A stretch of 9,246 nt of DNA. Origin: Woeseia sp. Its GTDB lineage: Bacteria; Pseudomonadota; Gammaproteobacteria; Steroidobacterales; Woeseiaceae. The stretch is taken from contig QIHS01000380.1 of NCBI GenBank assembly GCA_003229095.1, positions 1 to 9,246 on the forward strand. Reading direction: 5' to 3'. The translations under genes and the position numbers were made by a program. Position 1 is the first letter of the stretch; each line of letters starts with the position of its first letter. The notes below the pieces were generated by a model that was not told where the DNA came from, made no database searches, and saw only the letters and a program-made list of their open reading frames with translations. Of this stretch, positions 1 to 7,213 are shown one piece after another.

Positions 1-1346
1 GGCGTGGAGAAGTCAGTCGCAGCGAACTCGTCCAGGCGCATCTTCACCGTATCGATGAACACAATGACACAATCAATGCCATCGTCGAGCAACGCGCGAA
101 ACAAGCCATAGCGGAAGCAGAGGTGGCGGACCGCGATGCGAGCAACCGCAAGGATCTGCCACTAGACGGTGTACCGGTAAGCATTAAGGATCACTTTGAT
201 GTCGCCGGAATGAAGCATACCGAAGGCGTCCGAACCTTGGCAGAGCAGGTCTCACCCGCAGACGAGATTGCCGTCGCCCGGCTGCGAGAGGCTGGTGCCA
301 TCGTTATCGGCAAGAGCAATCAACCGGACTTCCAGATTCGTTGGAACACCATCAGCGATCTATACGGGGCAACACGCAATCCTCGCAATACCGAACTATC
401 CGTCGGGGGATCGTCCGGCGGTGACGCGGCGGCTGTCGCTGCGGGTATGGCGGCGATCGGACTCGGAGCTGACTACGGTGGCTCTATACGCGTGCCGGCC
501 ACGTTCTGCGGTATCTACGGGCTGCGGCCTTCGGCCGGACGAGTACCCGCGGTTGGCACACTACCGCCGTTTGACGGACCGCCGACGATGGATTTCATGG
601 CATCGATCGGACCCTTTGCCCGCTCGGTGGAAGATCTGTGGACATGTTTTAGCGTACTCAGCGGCCCGCACCCGCGCGACCCCTCATCTGTCGATATGGC
701 GTTGGGGGAACGCGATCCGGCTGCACGTCCGCGCATCGCCCGCGTTTCTCACCAGACAGGTGCCACCATCGAGCCGGAAGTCCAAGCCAACCTGGATGCG
801 ACCGCAGATATCCTCGCGTCTGCCGGCTATGAGATCGTCGACGCCGCCTTTCCGGGTGCCAAACGAGCGCCAGAACTCTGGGGAGAGCTGGTCGGGACTG
901 AACTCCTGCATTCAGCAATGCCGATATGGCGCGACATGCTCGGCGAAAGTGGTTTGCGGCTCATCGAGGATCTGTTCGGATTGTATGACCTTGGACCCGA
1001 CGTGAGTCGCTACGTTGAGTCGTTCATGGAGCGCCGCCAGATTGCGGGCGAAACGGCTGTCTGGATGGAAGATCATCCACTGGTACTTGCGCCGGTTGCG
1101 GGGATGCCCACTCCTGGATTGGACTTCGATCACTTACTTGATCGTGAGCAGCTCATCGAGCTTTTCGATCACATGCGCAATGTTGTGTGGGTGAATCTGC
1201 TTGGCCTCCCGGGCATCGCATTGCCAAACGGGATTCAGATCGTCGCGCGCCGTTTCCACGAAAGTCAGGCTTTCGACGCGGCGGCAATTGTGGCCCAGGA
1301 ACTGTCTCCGGTATCCATAGCCAGCCCCTCCATGGCAAATGAGTGA
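1..1346 (+). CDS. Amidase-signature family hydrolase, 5' partial
   Basis: This is an amidase-signature (AS) enzyme, which hydrolyses amide bonds with a Ser-cisSer-Lys triad; the substrate cannot be told from sequence. The reading frame is open from position 3 to the stop at 1346, and the residues coded before the GTG at 123 already match the family (a helix with SRSELVQAHLHRID). The true start therefore lies outside the window and 123 is not a start. Counting from position 3, the catalytic Lys is K62 in VSIKDHFD, the cis-Ser is S137 in GGSSGG and the nucleophile is S161 in GADYGGSIR, so the triad is intact. Near the C-terminus the text runs from GLPGIALP directly into NGIQIVARRF, where many relatives have about 8-10 more residues. 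This may be a subfamily trait or a small deletion. The next gene starts 101 nt downstream and need not be co-transcribed. Confidence 0.93.
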   Translation, partial: RGEVSRSELVQAHLHRIDEHNDTINAIVEQRAKQAIAEAEVADRDASNRKDLPLDGVPVSIKDHFDVAGMKHTEGVRTLAEQVSPADEIAVARLREAGAIVIGKSNQPDFQIRWNTISDLYGATRNPRNTELSVGGSSGGDAAAVAAGMAAIGLGADYGGSIRVPATFCGIYGLRPSAGRVPAVGTLPPFDGPPTMDFMASIGPFARSVEDLWTCFSVLSGPHPRDPSSVDMALGERDPAARPRIARVSHQTGATIEPEVQANLDATADILASAGYEIVDAAFPGAKRAPELWGELVGTELLHSAMPIWRDMLGESGLRLIEDLFGLYDLGPDVSRYVESFMERRQIAGETAVWMEDHPLVLAPVAGMPTPGLDFDHLLDREQLIELFDHMRNVVWVNLLGLPGIALPNGIQIVARRFHESQAFDAAAIVAQELSPVSIASPSMANE

Positions 1347-1447
1347 TCGAATCAAAAAGTGGCCTGATATGCCGAGTCTTATGTTTCCTCACCGCAATTG
1401 AGGCTTACTTTTCATCTATGCCTGACCGATAACCGGAGCAAATTACC

Positions 1448-2758
1448 GTGAATGTCATGTCAATTGGTTCGCCGAGAATCTTTAGAACCCACACCCTGTT
1501 GTTGCTAATCGTTGCGTTCGCGCTGTCCAGCGCCGCGGGCGCCGAGACACTAGTGCTTCAGGCTGCTCGCCTGCTGGATGTCGAAACCGGGGACATGTCG
1601 CGCAATGCCCGGGTTCTGGTGGTCAACGGCAAGATCGTTGGCGTCAATCCGGAGTCCATTCCACAGGATGCGCGAATAGTCGATCTTGGTGACCGCACGC
1701 TCATGCCCGGCCTCATCGACAGCCATGTACACCTGACTTCCAGCGGAGCAGATTTCACCAGGGAAATACTAACTGAGAATGCAGCCCAGGCCGCATTGCG
1801 TGGCGTAGAGAGCGCACGCGTAACACTCATGGCGGGATTCACAACTGTGCGCGACGTTGCACAACTCATCCCAAGCCCGATACTGATCGCGGTGGCCCTG
1901 GCCGACGCGTCCGAAAAAGGCTGGATTCCGGCACCACGCATCATTACTGCTGGACATGCTCTGAGTATCACGGGTGGGCAGATTGACCCTGCGATGTGGG
2001 CCGGCAGCGCCGAAGGCGTTATGAACCTGGGACAAGAGAACGGAATAGCGGATAACGTCGATGAGTTGATCAAGGCGACACGCTTTCAAATCAAGCATGG
2101 CGCCACATTCATCAAGATTGCGGCGACTGGCCTCATGTCACAGCATGGCGTCGTCGGGGTCCAACAATACTCAGAACAGGAAATACGCGCGGTAGTGGAG
2201 GAAGCAGCACGCCACAATATTCGCGTTGCCGCTCACGCAGTTGGACCAGTGGGGATCAATGCGGCGGTTCGTGCGGGCGTCACGTCCATTGAACACGGAT
2301 GGTTGCTCGATGATGAGAGTATTCGGTTGATGAAGAAAAACGGTACCTATCTCGTTCCAACAACTGCTGTGGCGGAAGCCATTTCTCACGACTTCCCCAT
2401 TGAAATGCCGAACCTGGCCCGAGTTGCTAGTGCGGGCGTGAAAATCGCAATGGGCTCGGATGCATCTGTGACTCGCCATGGCAACAATGCCAATGAAATT
2501 GTGATGATGGTGAAACTTGGACTGACACCATTGCAGGCTATTCAAGCGGCGACAATTGGCGCTGCAGACATGCTGGGCAGACCCGACAGGGGCCGTGTCG
2601 AACCGGGTATGCTTGCCGATCTGATTGCCGTCGATGGCAATCCTTTGGAGGACATCAACGCCTTGTCGAAGGTTGCTTTTGTCATGAAGGGAGGCAAGAT
2701 CTACAAGCAGCCAGGTTGCTTTTGTCATGAAGGGAGGCAAGATCTACAAGCAGCCTGA
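1448..2758 (+). CDS. Exported metal-dependent amidohydrolase (imidazolonepropionase/prolidase-like)
   Basis: A member of the amidohydrolase superfamily, the group often annotated as imidazolonepropionase-like or Xaa-Pro dipeptidase-like; these hydrolyse amide or peptide-like bonds with a binuclear metal centre. The start is GTG 1448, with GGAG at 1435-1438 well spaced; ATG 1457 is too far from that site. Residues 1-32 look like a signal peptide (basic start, hydrophobic LLLLIVAFAL, AAGA cleavage site), suggesting a periplasmic enzyme. Metal ligands are visible in order: H93 and H95 (DSHVH), the probable carboxylated K223 (FIKIAATG), H263 (AAHAVG), H283 (IEHG) and D338 (GSDAS). The stretch between VPTT (303-306) and AGVKIAMG (329-336) is about 15 residues shorter than I expect for relatives. 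An exact 43-bp tandem duplication shifts the frame after Q421-P422 and adds a 14-residue tail ending QDLQAA, in place of an apparent ancestral ending of one Asp and a stop at 2760-2762. The catalytic residues are untouched. Confidence 0.92.
   Translation: MNVMSIGSPRIFRTHTLLLLIVAFALSSAAGAETLVLQAARLLDVETGDMSRNARVLVVNGKIVGVNPESIPQDARIVDLGDRTLMPGLIDSHVHLTSSGADFTREILTENAAQAALRGVESARVTLMAGFTTVRDVAQLIPSPILIAVALADASEKGWIPAPRIITAGHALSITGGQIDPAMWAGSAEGVMNLGQENGIADNVDELIKATRFQIKHGATFIKIAATGLMSQHGVVGVQQYSEQEIRAVVEEAARHNIRVAAHAVGPVGINAAVRAGVTSIEHGWLLDDESIRLMKKNGTYLVPTTAVAEAISHDFPIEMPNLARVASAGVKIAMGSDASVTRHGNNANEIVMMVKLGLTPLQAIQAATIGAADMLGRPDRGRVEPGMLADLIAVDGNPLEDINALSKVAFVMKGGKIYKQPGCFCHEGRQDLQAA
2670..2755 (+). 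repeat. Exact 43-bp tandem duplication at the 3' end of the amidohydrolase gene
   Basis: Copy 1 is 2670-2712 and copy 2 is 2713-2755; they are identical over 43 bases and directly adjacent. The unit begins AGGTTGCTTTTG and ends ACAAGCAGCC. Because 43 is not a multiple of three, the second copy is read in a new frame. Removing one copy restores a short natural ending (lysine, glutamine, proline, aspartate, stop at 2760-2762). The lack of any divergence implies a very recent event or an assembly error. Confidence 0.95.
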
Positions 2759-2760
2759 CT

Positions 2761-2792
2761 GAAAATCAGTACCCACCGAAAATTAGTAACCA
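2761..2792 (+). repeat. Imperfect 15-nt direct repeat
   Basis: Positions 2761-2775 (GAAAATCAGTACCCA) and 2778-2792 (GAAAATTAGTAACCA) match at 13 of 15 bases with a 17-nt period. The pair lies directly after the 43-bp tandem duplication. It could be an older slippage product or chance; no function is evident. Confidence 0.4.
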
Positions 2793-2817
2793 ATGGCTGC
2801 GTATCTTTTTTTGTCGT

Positions 2818-2866
2818 CATCGCAAACTTCGGAGCGATGGCTTAGCGCCAGCGCTTAGTTCATCGC
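2818..2866. other. Two mutually exclusive small hairpins in the 2763-3035 intergenic region
   Basis: The element GCGATG at 2834-2839 can pair with CATCGC at 2818-2823 or with CATCGC at 2861-2866; the second pairing encloses an inner AGCG/CGCT stem around 2844-2855. A T-run at about 2805-2812 lies before the hairpins on the + strand, so this is not a standard Rho-independent terminator for the amidohydrolase. The rest of this 270-nt gap contains a weak promoter-like pair, TTGAAT at 2929-2934 and TATGGT at 2951-2956 with a 16-nt spacer, which could serve the TetR gene. I see no other gene in it. Confidence 0.3.
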
Positions 2867-3035
2867 CAACGCGCGGCTGCGATTTCACAGACAACACTGA
2901 TCCGGCGTTCTCCGCATCTTCCATGCTATTGAATATGGCATACTGAGTGATATGGTGGGATTACGTCTGGCACCTCCCTACACTTAGGTAATCTCCTTGG
3001 CATTCCTACCATCGAACGTTAAGGTGACAGCCAAC

Positions 3036-3689
3036 ATGGCGAAACAAACAAAGGCAAAATCGGCAGCTTTGTCTCGTATCAAGAAATACGAGGACAGATA
3101 CCGGGAAGTTCTTGATGCAGCGGCGGCTGTTTTCGCCGACAAGGGTTACCACGGCGCCAGTATCCAGAACATTTCAAATCAGCTCGGCATACGCCAGGCC
3201 AGCCTTTACTACTACGCATCATCAAAGGAAGAGTTGCTCGAGGTCGTATGTGAATTAGGTGCCGCCGATTTTGTTGAGTTTGCAGTTCTTATCAGAGACA
3301 GCGATGCAAGTCTTGATGAAAAAATCACTACGATTATTTCCAAGCACCTCGAATCCATTCGACGTATTCCCAACTACGTTCAGGTGTTTATCAATTGCAG
3401 GCATCACTTGCCACAATCAAGCCGGAAAAAAATTGGCAAATATGCGCGCGAATACGAGTCCCTGATCGAAGCAATGCTGTCAGAGGGTGTAAAAAGCGGA
3501 GAATTTCGCAGTGACCTGAACAGTCGTATTACAACACTGGCACTTCTTGGCACTTGCAATTCGGTACCGAGGTGGATTCGCAGCGAGAAAAAGATCCAGG
3601 TGCGTCAAATCGCAAAACAGTTCTCTGAGATCTTCCTGACGGGCATAAGAACGGATACATCCGCAGAGAAGCAAAGTGGCGTCAAGTGA
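3036..3689 (+). CDS. TetR-family transcriptional regulator
   Basis: A one-component TetR repressor of 217 residues. I chose ATG 3036 because AAGGTG at 3021-3026 sits 9 nt before it; a TTG at 2997 in the same frame would add 13 residues but has no clear ribosome binding site. The N-terminal helix-turn-helix domain is easy to read: VLDAAAAVFADKGYHGAS, then ISNQLGIRQASLYYY and SSKEELL. The C-terminal ligand-binding half contains LALLGTCNSVPRW and IAKQFSEIFLTGI, the ending seen in KstR2-like and similar regulators that often sense CoA thioesters or lipophilic catabolic intermediates. The ligand here is not known. It is convergent with the LigM-like gene on the other side of a long inverted repeat. 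It could regulate that C1 module, but equally something upstream or itself. Confidence 0.9.
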   Translation: MAKQTKAKSAALSRIKKYEDRYREVLDAAAAVFADKGYHGASIQNISNQLGIRQASLYYYASSKEELLEVVCELGAADFVEFAVLIRDSDASLDEKITTIISKHLESIRRIPNYVQVFINCRHHLPQSSRKKIGKYAREYESLIEAMLSEGVKSGEFRSDLNSRITTLALLGTCNSVPRWIRSEKKIQVRQIAKQFSEIFLTGIRTDTSAEKQSGVK

Positions 3690-3713
3690 TTTCGATTGTT
3701 GTGCCAGCCGTTC

Positions 3714-3798
3714 GGCATAGCCTGTCAGGTTTTCCTTGAAGGGATGGCTCCCTTCGGTCCGCTCGATTCCCATCAAGAAAAACCTGACAGGCTATGCC
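3714..3798. repeat. 85-nt near-perfect inverted repeat (long hairpin) between convergent genes
   Basis: The outermost 20 bases of each arm are perfectly complementary (3714-3733 with 3779-3798; the left arm starts GGCATAGCCTGTCAGG). Allowing two mismatches (3734/3778 and 3740/3772), the stem extends to 3714-3744 with 3768-3798. The central 23 nt can form an alternative small stem, GAAGGGA (3738-3744) with TCCCTTC (3749-3755). It lies 24 nt after the TetR stop and 60 nt beyond the stop of the minus-strand gene. It may act as a shared terminator, although no U-tract follows either arm. The length and precision of the palindrome also fit a dispersed palindromic repeat or MITE-like element. No coding function is supported. 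Confidence 0.85.
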
Positions 3799-3858
3799 TT
3801 GGGGTTTCGCGGAGCTTTTTCGCCGGGTGAACAACTCTACACTATGGTCCGCGATTAC

Positions 3859-5289
3859 TTACACTTTGTCCTTCAGTACGGTTCTGTATTCCTGGGCTGC
3901 GCTGCTGATCGGCACCGGCGCCACTGTTGCGCGAATTTTCACTTGCACATGTGGCTCAATCCAGGGCTCGCTCTTCTTCCCACCGCCCTCTTCTCCCCAG
4001 ACCATAATGACTTCCGTGCCGGGTTCGCAATGCGCCTCATCTACACTCCCGAGCGACATCATGGCCCGTTCGTTTACGCTGTAACCAGGGTAGTGCGAGA
4101 GACCCACTACGTTCTTGCCATCTTTGTCCAGAATCTTGTCATAGTGGAGACGTGCGGTTGCGGCCAACGGCAGATCGATATGCTTCGCCATGGGTCCGTC
4201 CTGCAACAACGACTGGAATACACTGAGAACATCCTCGGGATTCCATACCAGCGTTACCTTGCGGCGGTGCTGCTCATCGGCCATGCGCTCCAGCGCCTCG
4301 CGGCCGATGAAGTCGTGGTCAAATTTGATGAGATGACCATGGCCGATATCCCACGGCGTGACATAGTAGTCCTCGATATTTGATGAGTAGAAGCTGCCGC
4401 CCAGGGACATCCTCGCCTCGGCGCTTTTCGCAGGCAACCACTCCCGATAGTCCTGCAACCCCGGACTGGTGTAAATCGCAGAGACCGGCACTGCCCACCA
4501 ACCTGTTTCGATAACGGTTGTAAAGTAGGCCAGAGAGCCAATTTGGCGCAGGCCGTATTGTTTACCCGCTTCGACAATCGCCGACTTGACCTTGTCGCGA
4601 TCTTCCCATGGACCAGATACTTCGAGCCCAGGAACACCACCCATGCTGTGGCGCATTGCTCGCACCTTGCAGCCTGCTATTTCAAGCCAACCGGAGCGGA
4701 AGAACTTCAATTCCGGCAATGGCCCGCCGTGAACTTCCTGCAATACTTCCAACGCATGTGGTCCCTCAACCTGATAACGATAGTGCACGCGTTTGCCTGC
4801 CGGGTTGATGGCCCACAACGGGTCAAGCTCGACCGTGACGTCATAGTCTCCCTGTTCGCAATTGAATTGCACCCAGTTGGTCGTCGCAGGGTTGCCTACC
4901 AGCAGCAACTCATCCTCATCGAGGTAATAGAGAATGCCGTCACCGATAACATAGCCTTCCGGCGAACAGCCGAGAAATTGTTTCGCCCTGCCCGGCGCAA
5001 ATGTCTTGAAAGTGTTGACTCCCAAGCGCTCGAAAACACGTAATGCATCGGGTCCGCGGACGAACAGGCTGTTCATGTGATAGGACTGATCGTGCAGCGC
5101 GACGGTCTCGCGCCAGGAGCGCTGCTCGTCACGCCAGTTTGTAAATTCAGGTCGCACACATTCCGCAGGCATCAGCACCGAAAATATGTTTAGCGCTACC
5201 TTCGGCGGATTCTGGTACAGATAGTCGACAACGTTTGGCAGTGACGCCAGGAACCCCTCCAGCGAGGTTGCTTTCTGCTGCGAACTCAT
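3859..5289 (-). CDS. THF-dependent O-demethylase / aminomethyltransferase-family protein (LigM/DesA-like)
   Basis: A GcvT-superfamily protein of 476 residues, about the length of LigM and DesA, the Sphingobium enzymes that move the methyl of vanillate/3-O-methylgallate or syringate to tetrahydrofolate. Features resembling that group are NWRDEQRSWRETVALHDQSY at 51-70, a GLEVSGPW segment at 221-228 with a likely folate-binding Glu (E223), SNIEDYYVTPWDIGHG at 303-318 and FDHDFIGREAL at 323-333, followed by a GcvT-type C-terminal barrel. ATG 5289 is preferred because AGGTGAG (plus-strand 5296-5302) stands 6 nt upstream of it; an in-frame ATG at 5331 would add 14 residues with a weaker site. Divergent from it lie a MetF homologue and a Cys-rich partner that could oxidise the methyl-THF formed. 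The substrate is unknown: a methoxyaromatic is likely, but another methyl donor is possible. It is cytoplasmic, with no signal peptide. Confidence 0.87.
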   Translation of the reverse strand: MSSQQKATSLEGFLASLPNVVDYLYQNPPKVALNIFSVLMPAECVRPEFTNWRDEQRSWRETVALHDQSYHMNSLFVRGPDALRVFERLGVNTFKTFAPGRAKQFLGCSPEGYVIGDGILYYLDEDELLLVGNPATTNWVQFNCEQGDYDVTVELDPLWAINPAGKRVHYRYQVEGPHALEVLQEVHGGPLPELKFFRSGWLEIAGCKVRAMRHSMGGVPGLEVSGPWEDRDKVKSAIVEAGKQYGLRQIGSLAYFTTVIETGWWAVPVSAIYTSPGLQDYREWLPAKSAEARMSLGGSFYSSNIEDYYVTPWDIGHGHLIKFDHDFIGREALERMADEQHRRKVTLVWNPEDVLSVFQSLLQDGPMAKHIDLPLAATARLHYDKILDKDGKNVVGLSHYPGYSVNERAMMSLGSVDEAHCEPGTEVIMVWGEEGGGKKSEPWIEPHVQVKIRATVAPVPISSAAQEYRTVLKDKV

Positions 5290-5331
5290 CGGTTTCTCAC
5301 CTGTTTTTATTTCGCTGGGTTGTGTTGCCAT

Positions 5332-5681
5332 ATCGACTGTCGCCCTACCGGTAAGAGGTTAAAAGTACTGAAAAATGTGGTGTTTGGAACTACAACTATT
5401 CTACAATACTATCGATAGAAATAGAATTGTTTATAGTTTTTTTATCTATAAACTAATAGATAACACCCAGCGTATCGAGACCTGCCGGCAGCAACCGTTA
5501 GTCTACATTTTGGCTGATACTGTAATGAAAAGGCGCAAAATACCCCTCATATGCGTCACTTTGACCAATTGCTTTACGTTTTGCACAGGATTACCGATTT
5601 TGCAAAAGGGCCACAAAAACAGACAGGGCCCTCGTAACTGCGTCATGGCCGAACCCGAGAATCATATAGGGCTTCCCTGCA
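5332..5681. promoter_or_regulatory. AT-rich divergent control region with candidate operators
   Basis: This 350-nt gap separates two divergent transcription units and is clearly richer in A+T around 5395-5460. It holds a perfect 10-bp palindrome CTATCGATAG (5409-5418) and an 8+8-bp inverted repeat, GTTTATAG (5429-5436) with CTATAAAC (5446-5453), around a 9-nt T-rich spacer. On the minus strand TAGAAT (plus 5398-5403) is a possible -10 for the LigM-like gene, with the 10-bp palindrome falling in its spacer. A further 10-bp palindrome, TTTTGCAAAA, lies at 5598-5607. A regulator such as the nearby TetR protein could bind one of these sites; this is inference. I see no convincing gene here. Confidence 0.4.
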
Positions 5682-6155
5682 ATGCTTAGTGTCCGGCGTT
5701 GGGCGGCCAGACATTCCCGGCTGTTTGAAGCCCTGTATTCCGGCTTCGAAAAGGTTTTACTCACACTTGAGCCGCTGATTCGCCGCATAGGATACCAGCG
5801 CATGGAACGACCTTTCGCTGCCGTAGAGAAAGTCACCAAACGCTTCCTGTTCGATTCGCAAATGTGCGGTACCTGTACGCTCGGCGCGACCGGCATGGTT
5901 TGTCCGATGAATTGCCCGAAGAAAATGCGCAACGGTCCTTGCGGTGGCGTGCGCTCGAACGGTCATTGTGAAATCACGCCTGAAATGCCCTGCGTATGGG
6001 TCGACGCCTACACTGGCAGCCGGCAGATGAAACACCATGAGCGAATTCACGAATTTCAGCAAGCCATTGACCACCGTCTTGCCGGCAGTTCGTCCTGGCT
6101 GCTGGAGATACGTCGGGTAAGTGGTCGCGATGACAACATTAGTGACTCCAAATGA
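5682..6155 (+). CDS. Methylenetetrahydrofolate reductase C-terminal-domain protein (Cys-rich, MetV-like partner)
   Basis: A 157-residue protein resembling the stand-alone MTHFR_C (PF12225) domain found beside MetF in many bacteria and related to the zinc/cysteine domain of acetogen MetV. A basic, helical N-terminus (1-55) is followed by a cysteine cluster: C62 and C65 (MCGTC), C74, C78 (CPMNC), C87 (NGPCGG), C96 (GHC) and C104. The HRLAGSSSWLLEI ending is typical. Such proteins are thought to assist methylenetetrahydrofolate reductase, possibly by holding a metal or passing electrons; the exact role in aerobic bacteria is not settled. The start ATG 5682 has AGGG at 5668-5671. The stop overlaps the next start as ATGA (6152-6155), so it is translationally coupled to metF. 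It is divergent from the LigM-like gene. Confidence 0.86.
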   Translation: MLSVRRWAARHSRLFEALYSGFEKVLLTLEPLIRRIGYQRMERPFAAVEKVTKRFLFDSQMCGTCTLGATGMVCPMNCPKKMRNGPCGGVRSNGHCEITPEMPCVWVDAYTGSRQMKHHERIHEFQQAIDHRLAGSSSWLLEIRRVSGRDDNISDSK

Positions 6156-7096
6156 CGGGTAACGAATTCGATGTCCCGGAATACTCGCGACCCCTGGATG
6201 CTGGTCACAGCTCTCATGGCCACCTTGAGAAACTACTACGCGATGGCCACTTTGCCGTCACCGCTGAACTCTCCCCACCGGACTCTGCTGACCCGCAGGA
6301 AGTCTATCGCCGGGCGCGAGTATTTGACGGGTATGTGGACGCTATAAATGCCACTGACGGCTCTGGCGCAAACTGCCATATGTCCAGCGTCGCGGTTTGT
6401 GCCCTGCTCACGCGAGTCGGGTATTCGGCGGTTATGCAGGTCTCCTGTCGCGACCGCAACCGCATATCGATACAGGGTGACGTACTTGGCGCAGCGGCAA
6501 TGGGTGTTGCCAACGTCCTTTGCCTGACCGGCGATGGCGTTACCTTGTTAAACCTGATCAGAGAAATGAGGGACAAGTGCCAGTTCCAGAGCGGGCGCGA
6601 AATTTCACAGCCACCGCGTCTTTTTCTCGGCGGTGCTGCCAATCCCTTCGCGCCGCCGTTGGACTTCCGGCCGCACCGCCTGGCGAAAAAAATCGCAGCT
6701 GGCGCACAGTTCATTCAAACCCAATATTGCTATGACATCGATCGCCTGAAAACGTACATGGCGAAAGCCACGGATCTCGGCCTCACCGAGAAAGCCTTCA
6801 TCCTCATTGGTGTTGGCCCGCTGGCTTCGGCGCGTGCCGCCGAGTGGATACGAACGCACGTTCCTGGCGTGCATATTCCGGATGCCGTCATCGCACGCCT
6901 CGCCAGCAGCGAAAACCCGAAACAGGAAGGCAAGAAAGTCTGTATTGAGTTAATTCAACAGATTCACGACATCAAAGGCGTGTCAGGCGTACATATCATG
7001 GCCTACCGGCAGGAAGAAGCGGTCGCCGACATTATTCAGCAGTCGAATGTTTTGGAGGGACGAACGCCTTGGTATCCCGGCATGCCGGTGCAATGA
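6152..7096 (+). CDS. metF: Methylenetetrahydrofolate reductase (MetF family), probably with an internal gap
   Basis: A flavin-dependent methylenetetrahydrofolate reductase, a TIM-barrel enzyme interconverting 5,10-methylene-THF and 5-methyl-THF. Visible landmarks are E39 in VTAELSPP (the likely general acid), NATDGSGA at 66-73, LTGDG with D128, FLGGAANPFAPP at 158-169, AKKIAAGAQFIQTQYCYD at 178-195 (Q191 corresponds to the folate-contacting Gln of E. coli MetF) and IPDAVIARL at 242-250. Directly after GDGV (127-130) the protein continues TLLNLIREMRD. Relatives I know have about 17 more residues there (a GDxPxAKPVFDLDS-type segment) that contribute to FAD binding. The shortfall is in frame, at about nucleotide 6541/6542, and may impair the enzyme. 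At 314 residues it is otherwise complete. It starts inside the stop of the Cys-rich gene. Beside a LigM-like protein it may run in the oxidative direction, regenerating THF and feeding methyl groups into C1 metabolism. Confidence 0.88.
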   Translation: MTGNEFDVPEYSRPLDAGHSSHGHLEKLLRDGHFAVTAELSPPDSADPQEVYRRARVFDGYVDAINATDGSGANCHMSSVAVCALLTRVGYSAVMQVSCRDRNRISIQGDVLGAAAMGVANVLCLTGDGVTLLNLIREMRDKCQFQSGREISQPPRLFLGGAANPFAPPLDFRPHRLAKKIAAGAQFIQTQYCYDIDRLKTYMAKATDLGLTEKAFILIGVGPLASARAAEWIRTHVPGVHIPDAVIARLASSENPKQEGKKVCIELIQQIHDIKGVSGVHIMAYRQEEAVADIIQQSNVLEGRTPWYPGMPVQ

Positions 7097-7159
7097 GCGT
7101 TGCCGACCGCCTGCCCGTTTGGAAATGTCCTCTGTGACTCGAATTCTCTGCACGAAATT

Positions 7160-7196
7160 ACAGAACCTGCTCAGCCTGCTGGTTTTCTGTCATAAT
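7160..7196 (+). promoter_or_regulatory. Candidate extended -10 promoter with overlapping hairpin for the HMA-AraC gene
   Basis: TGTCATAAT at 7188-7196 fits an extended -10 box (TGN followed by CATAAT); no good -35 is seen. A start of transcription near 7203 would leave only about 10 nt before ATG 7214, which also lacks a Shine-Dalgarno sequence, so the message may be nearly leaderless. ACAGAA (7160-7165) plus CC pairs with GG plus TTCTGT (7185-7190) across a short bulge; the right arm overlaps the promoter. This could be an operator or a weak end-of-metF hairpin. Confidence 0.35.
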
Positions 7197-7213
7197 TTCA
7201 TTCGACACACGCC

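Noticed and set aside
123..1346. Complete amidase gene starting at GTG 123
   Set aside because: The same frame is open and matches the amidase family back to position 3, so the gene is 5' partial and 123 is an internal Val codon.
1387..1403. Small hairpin CCTCA/TGAGG as a terminator after the amidase
   Set aside because: The stem is only 5 bp with a 7-nt loop and an interrupted T tail; too weak to call.
2171..2740. Long open frame on the minus strand inside the amidohydrolase
   Set aside because: It lies wholly over a well-conserved plus-strand gene and its translation has no recognisable domain; it is a shadow of the coding strand.
3714..3798. Integron attC site
   Set aside because: The arms lack the conserved attC core ends (GTTRRRY/RYYYAAC) and no cassette structure surrounds it.
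3736..4383. Plus-strand open frame of 215 codons opposite the LigM-like gene
   Set aside because: It begins in the hairpin and overlaps the conserved end of the minus-strand gene; the composition is that of an antisense shadow.
5375..5689. Plus-strand open frame of 104 codons in the divergent promoter region
   Set aside because: It has no clear ribosome binding site or domain, an unusual composition, and crosses the AT-rich control sequences; chance is the simpler explanation.
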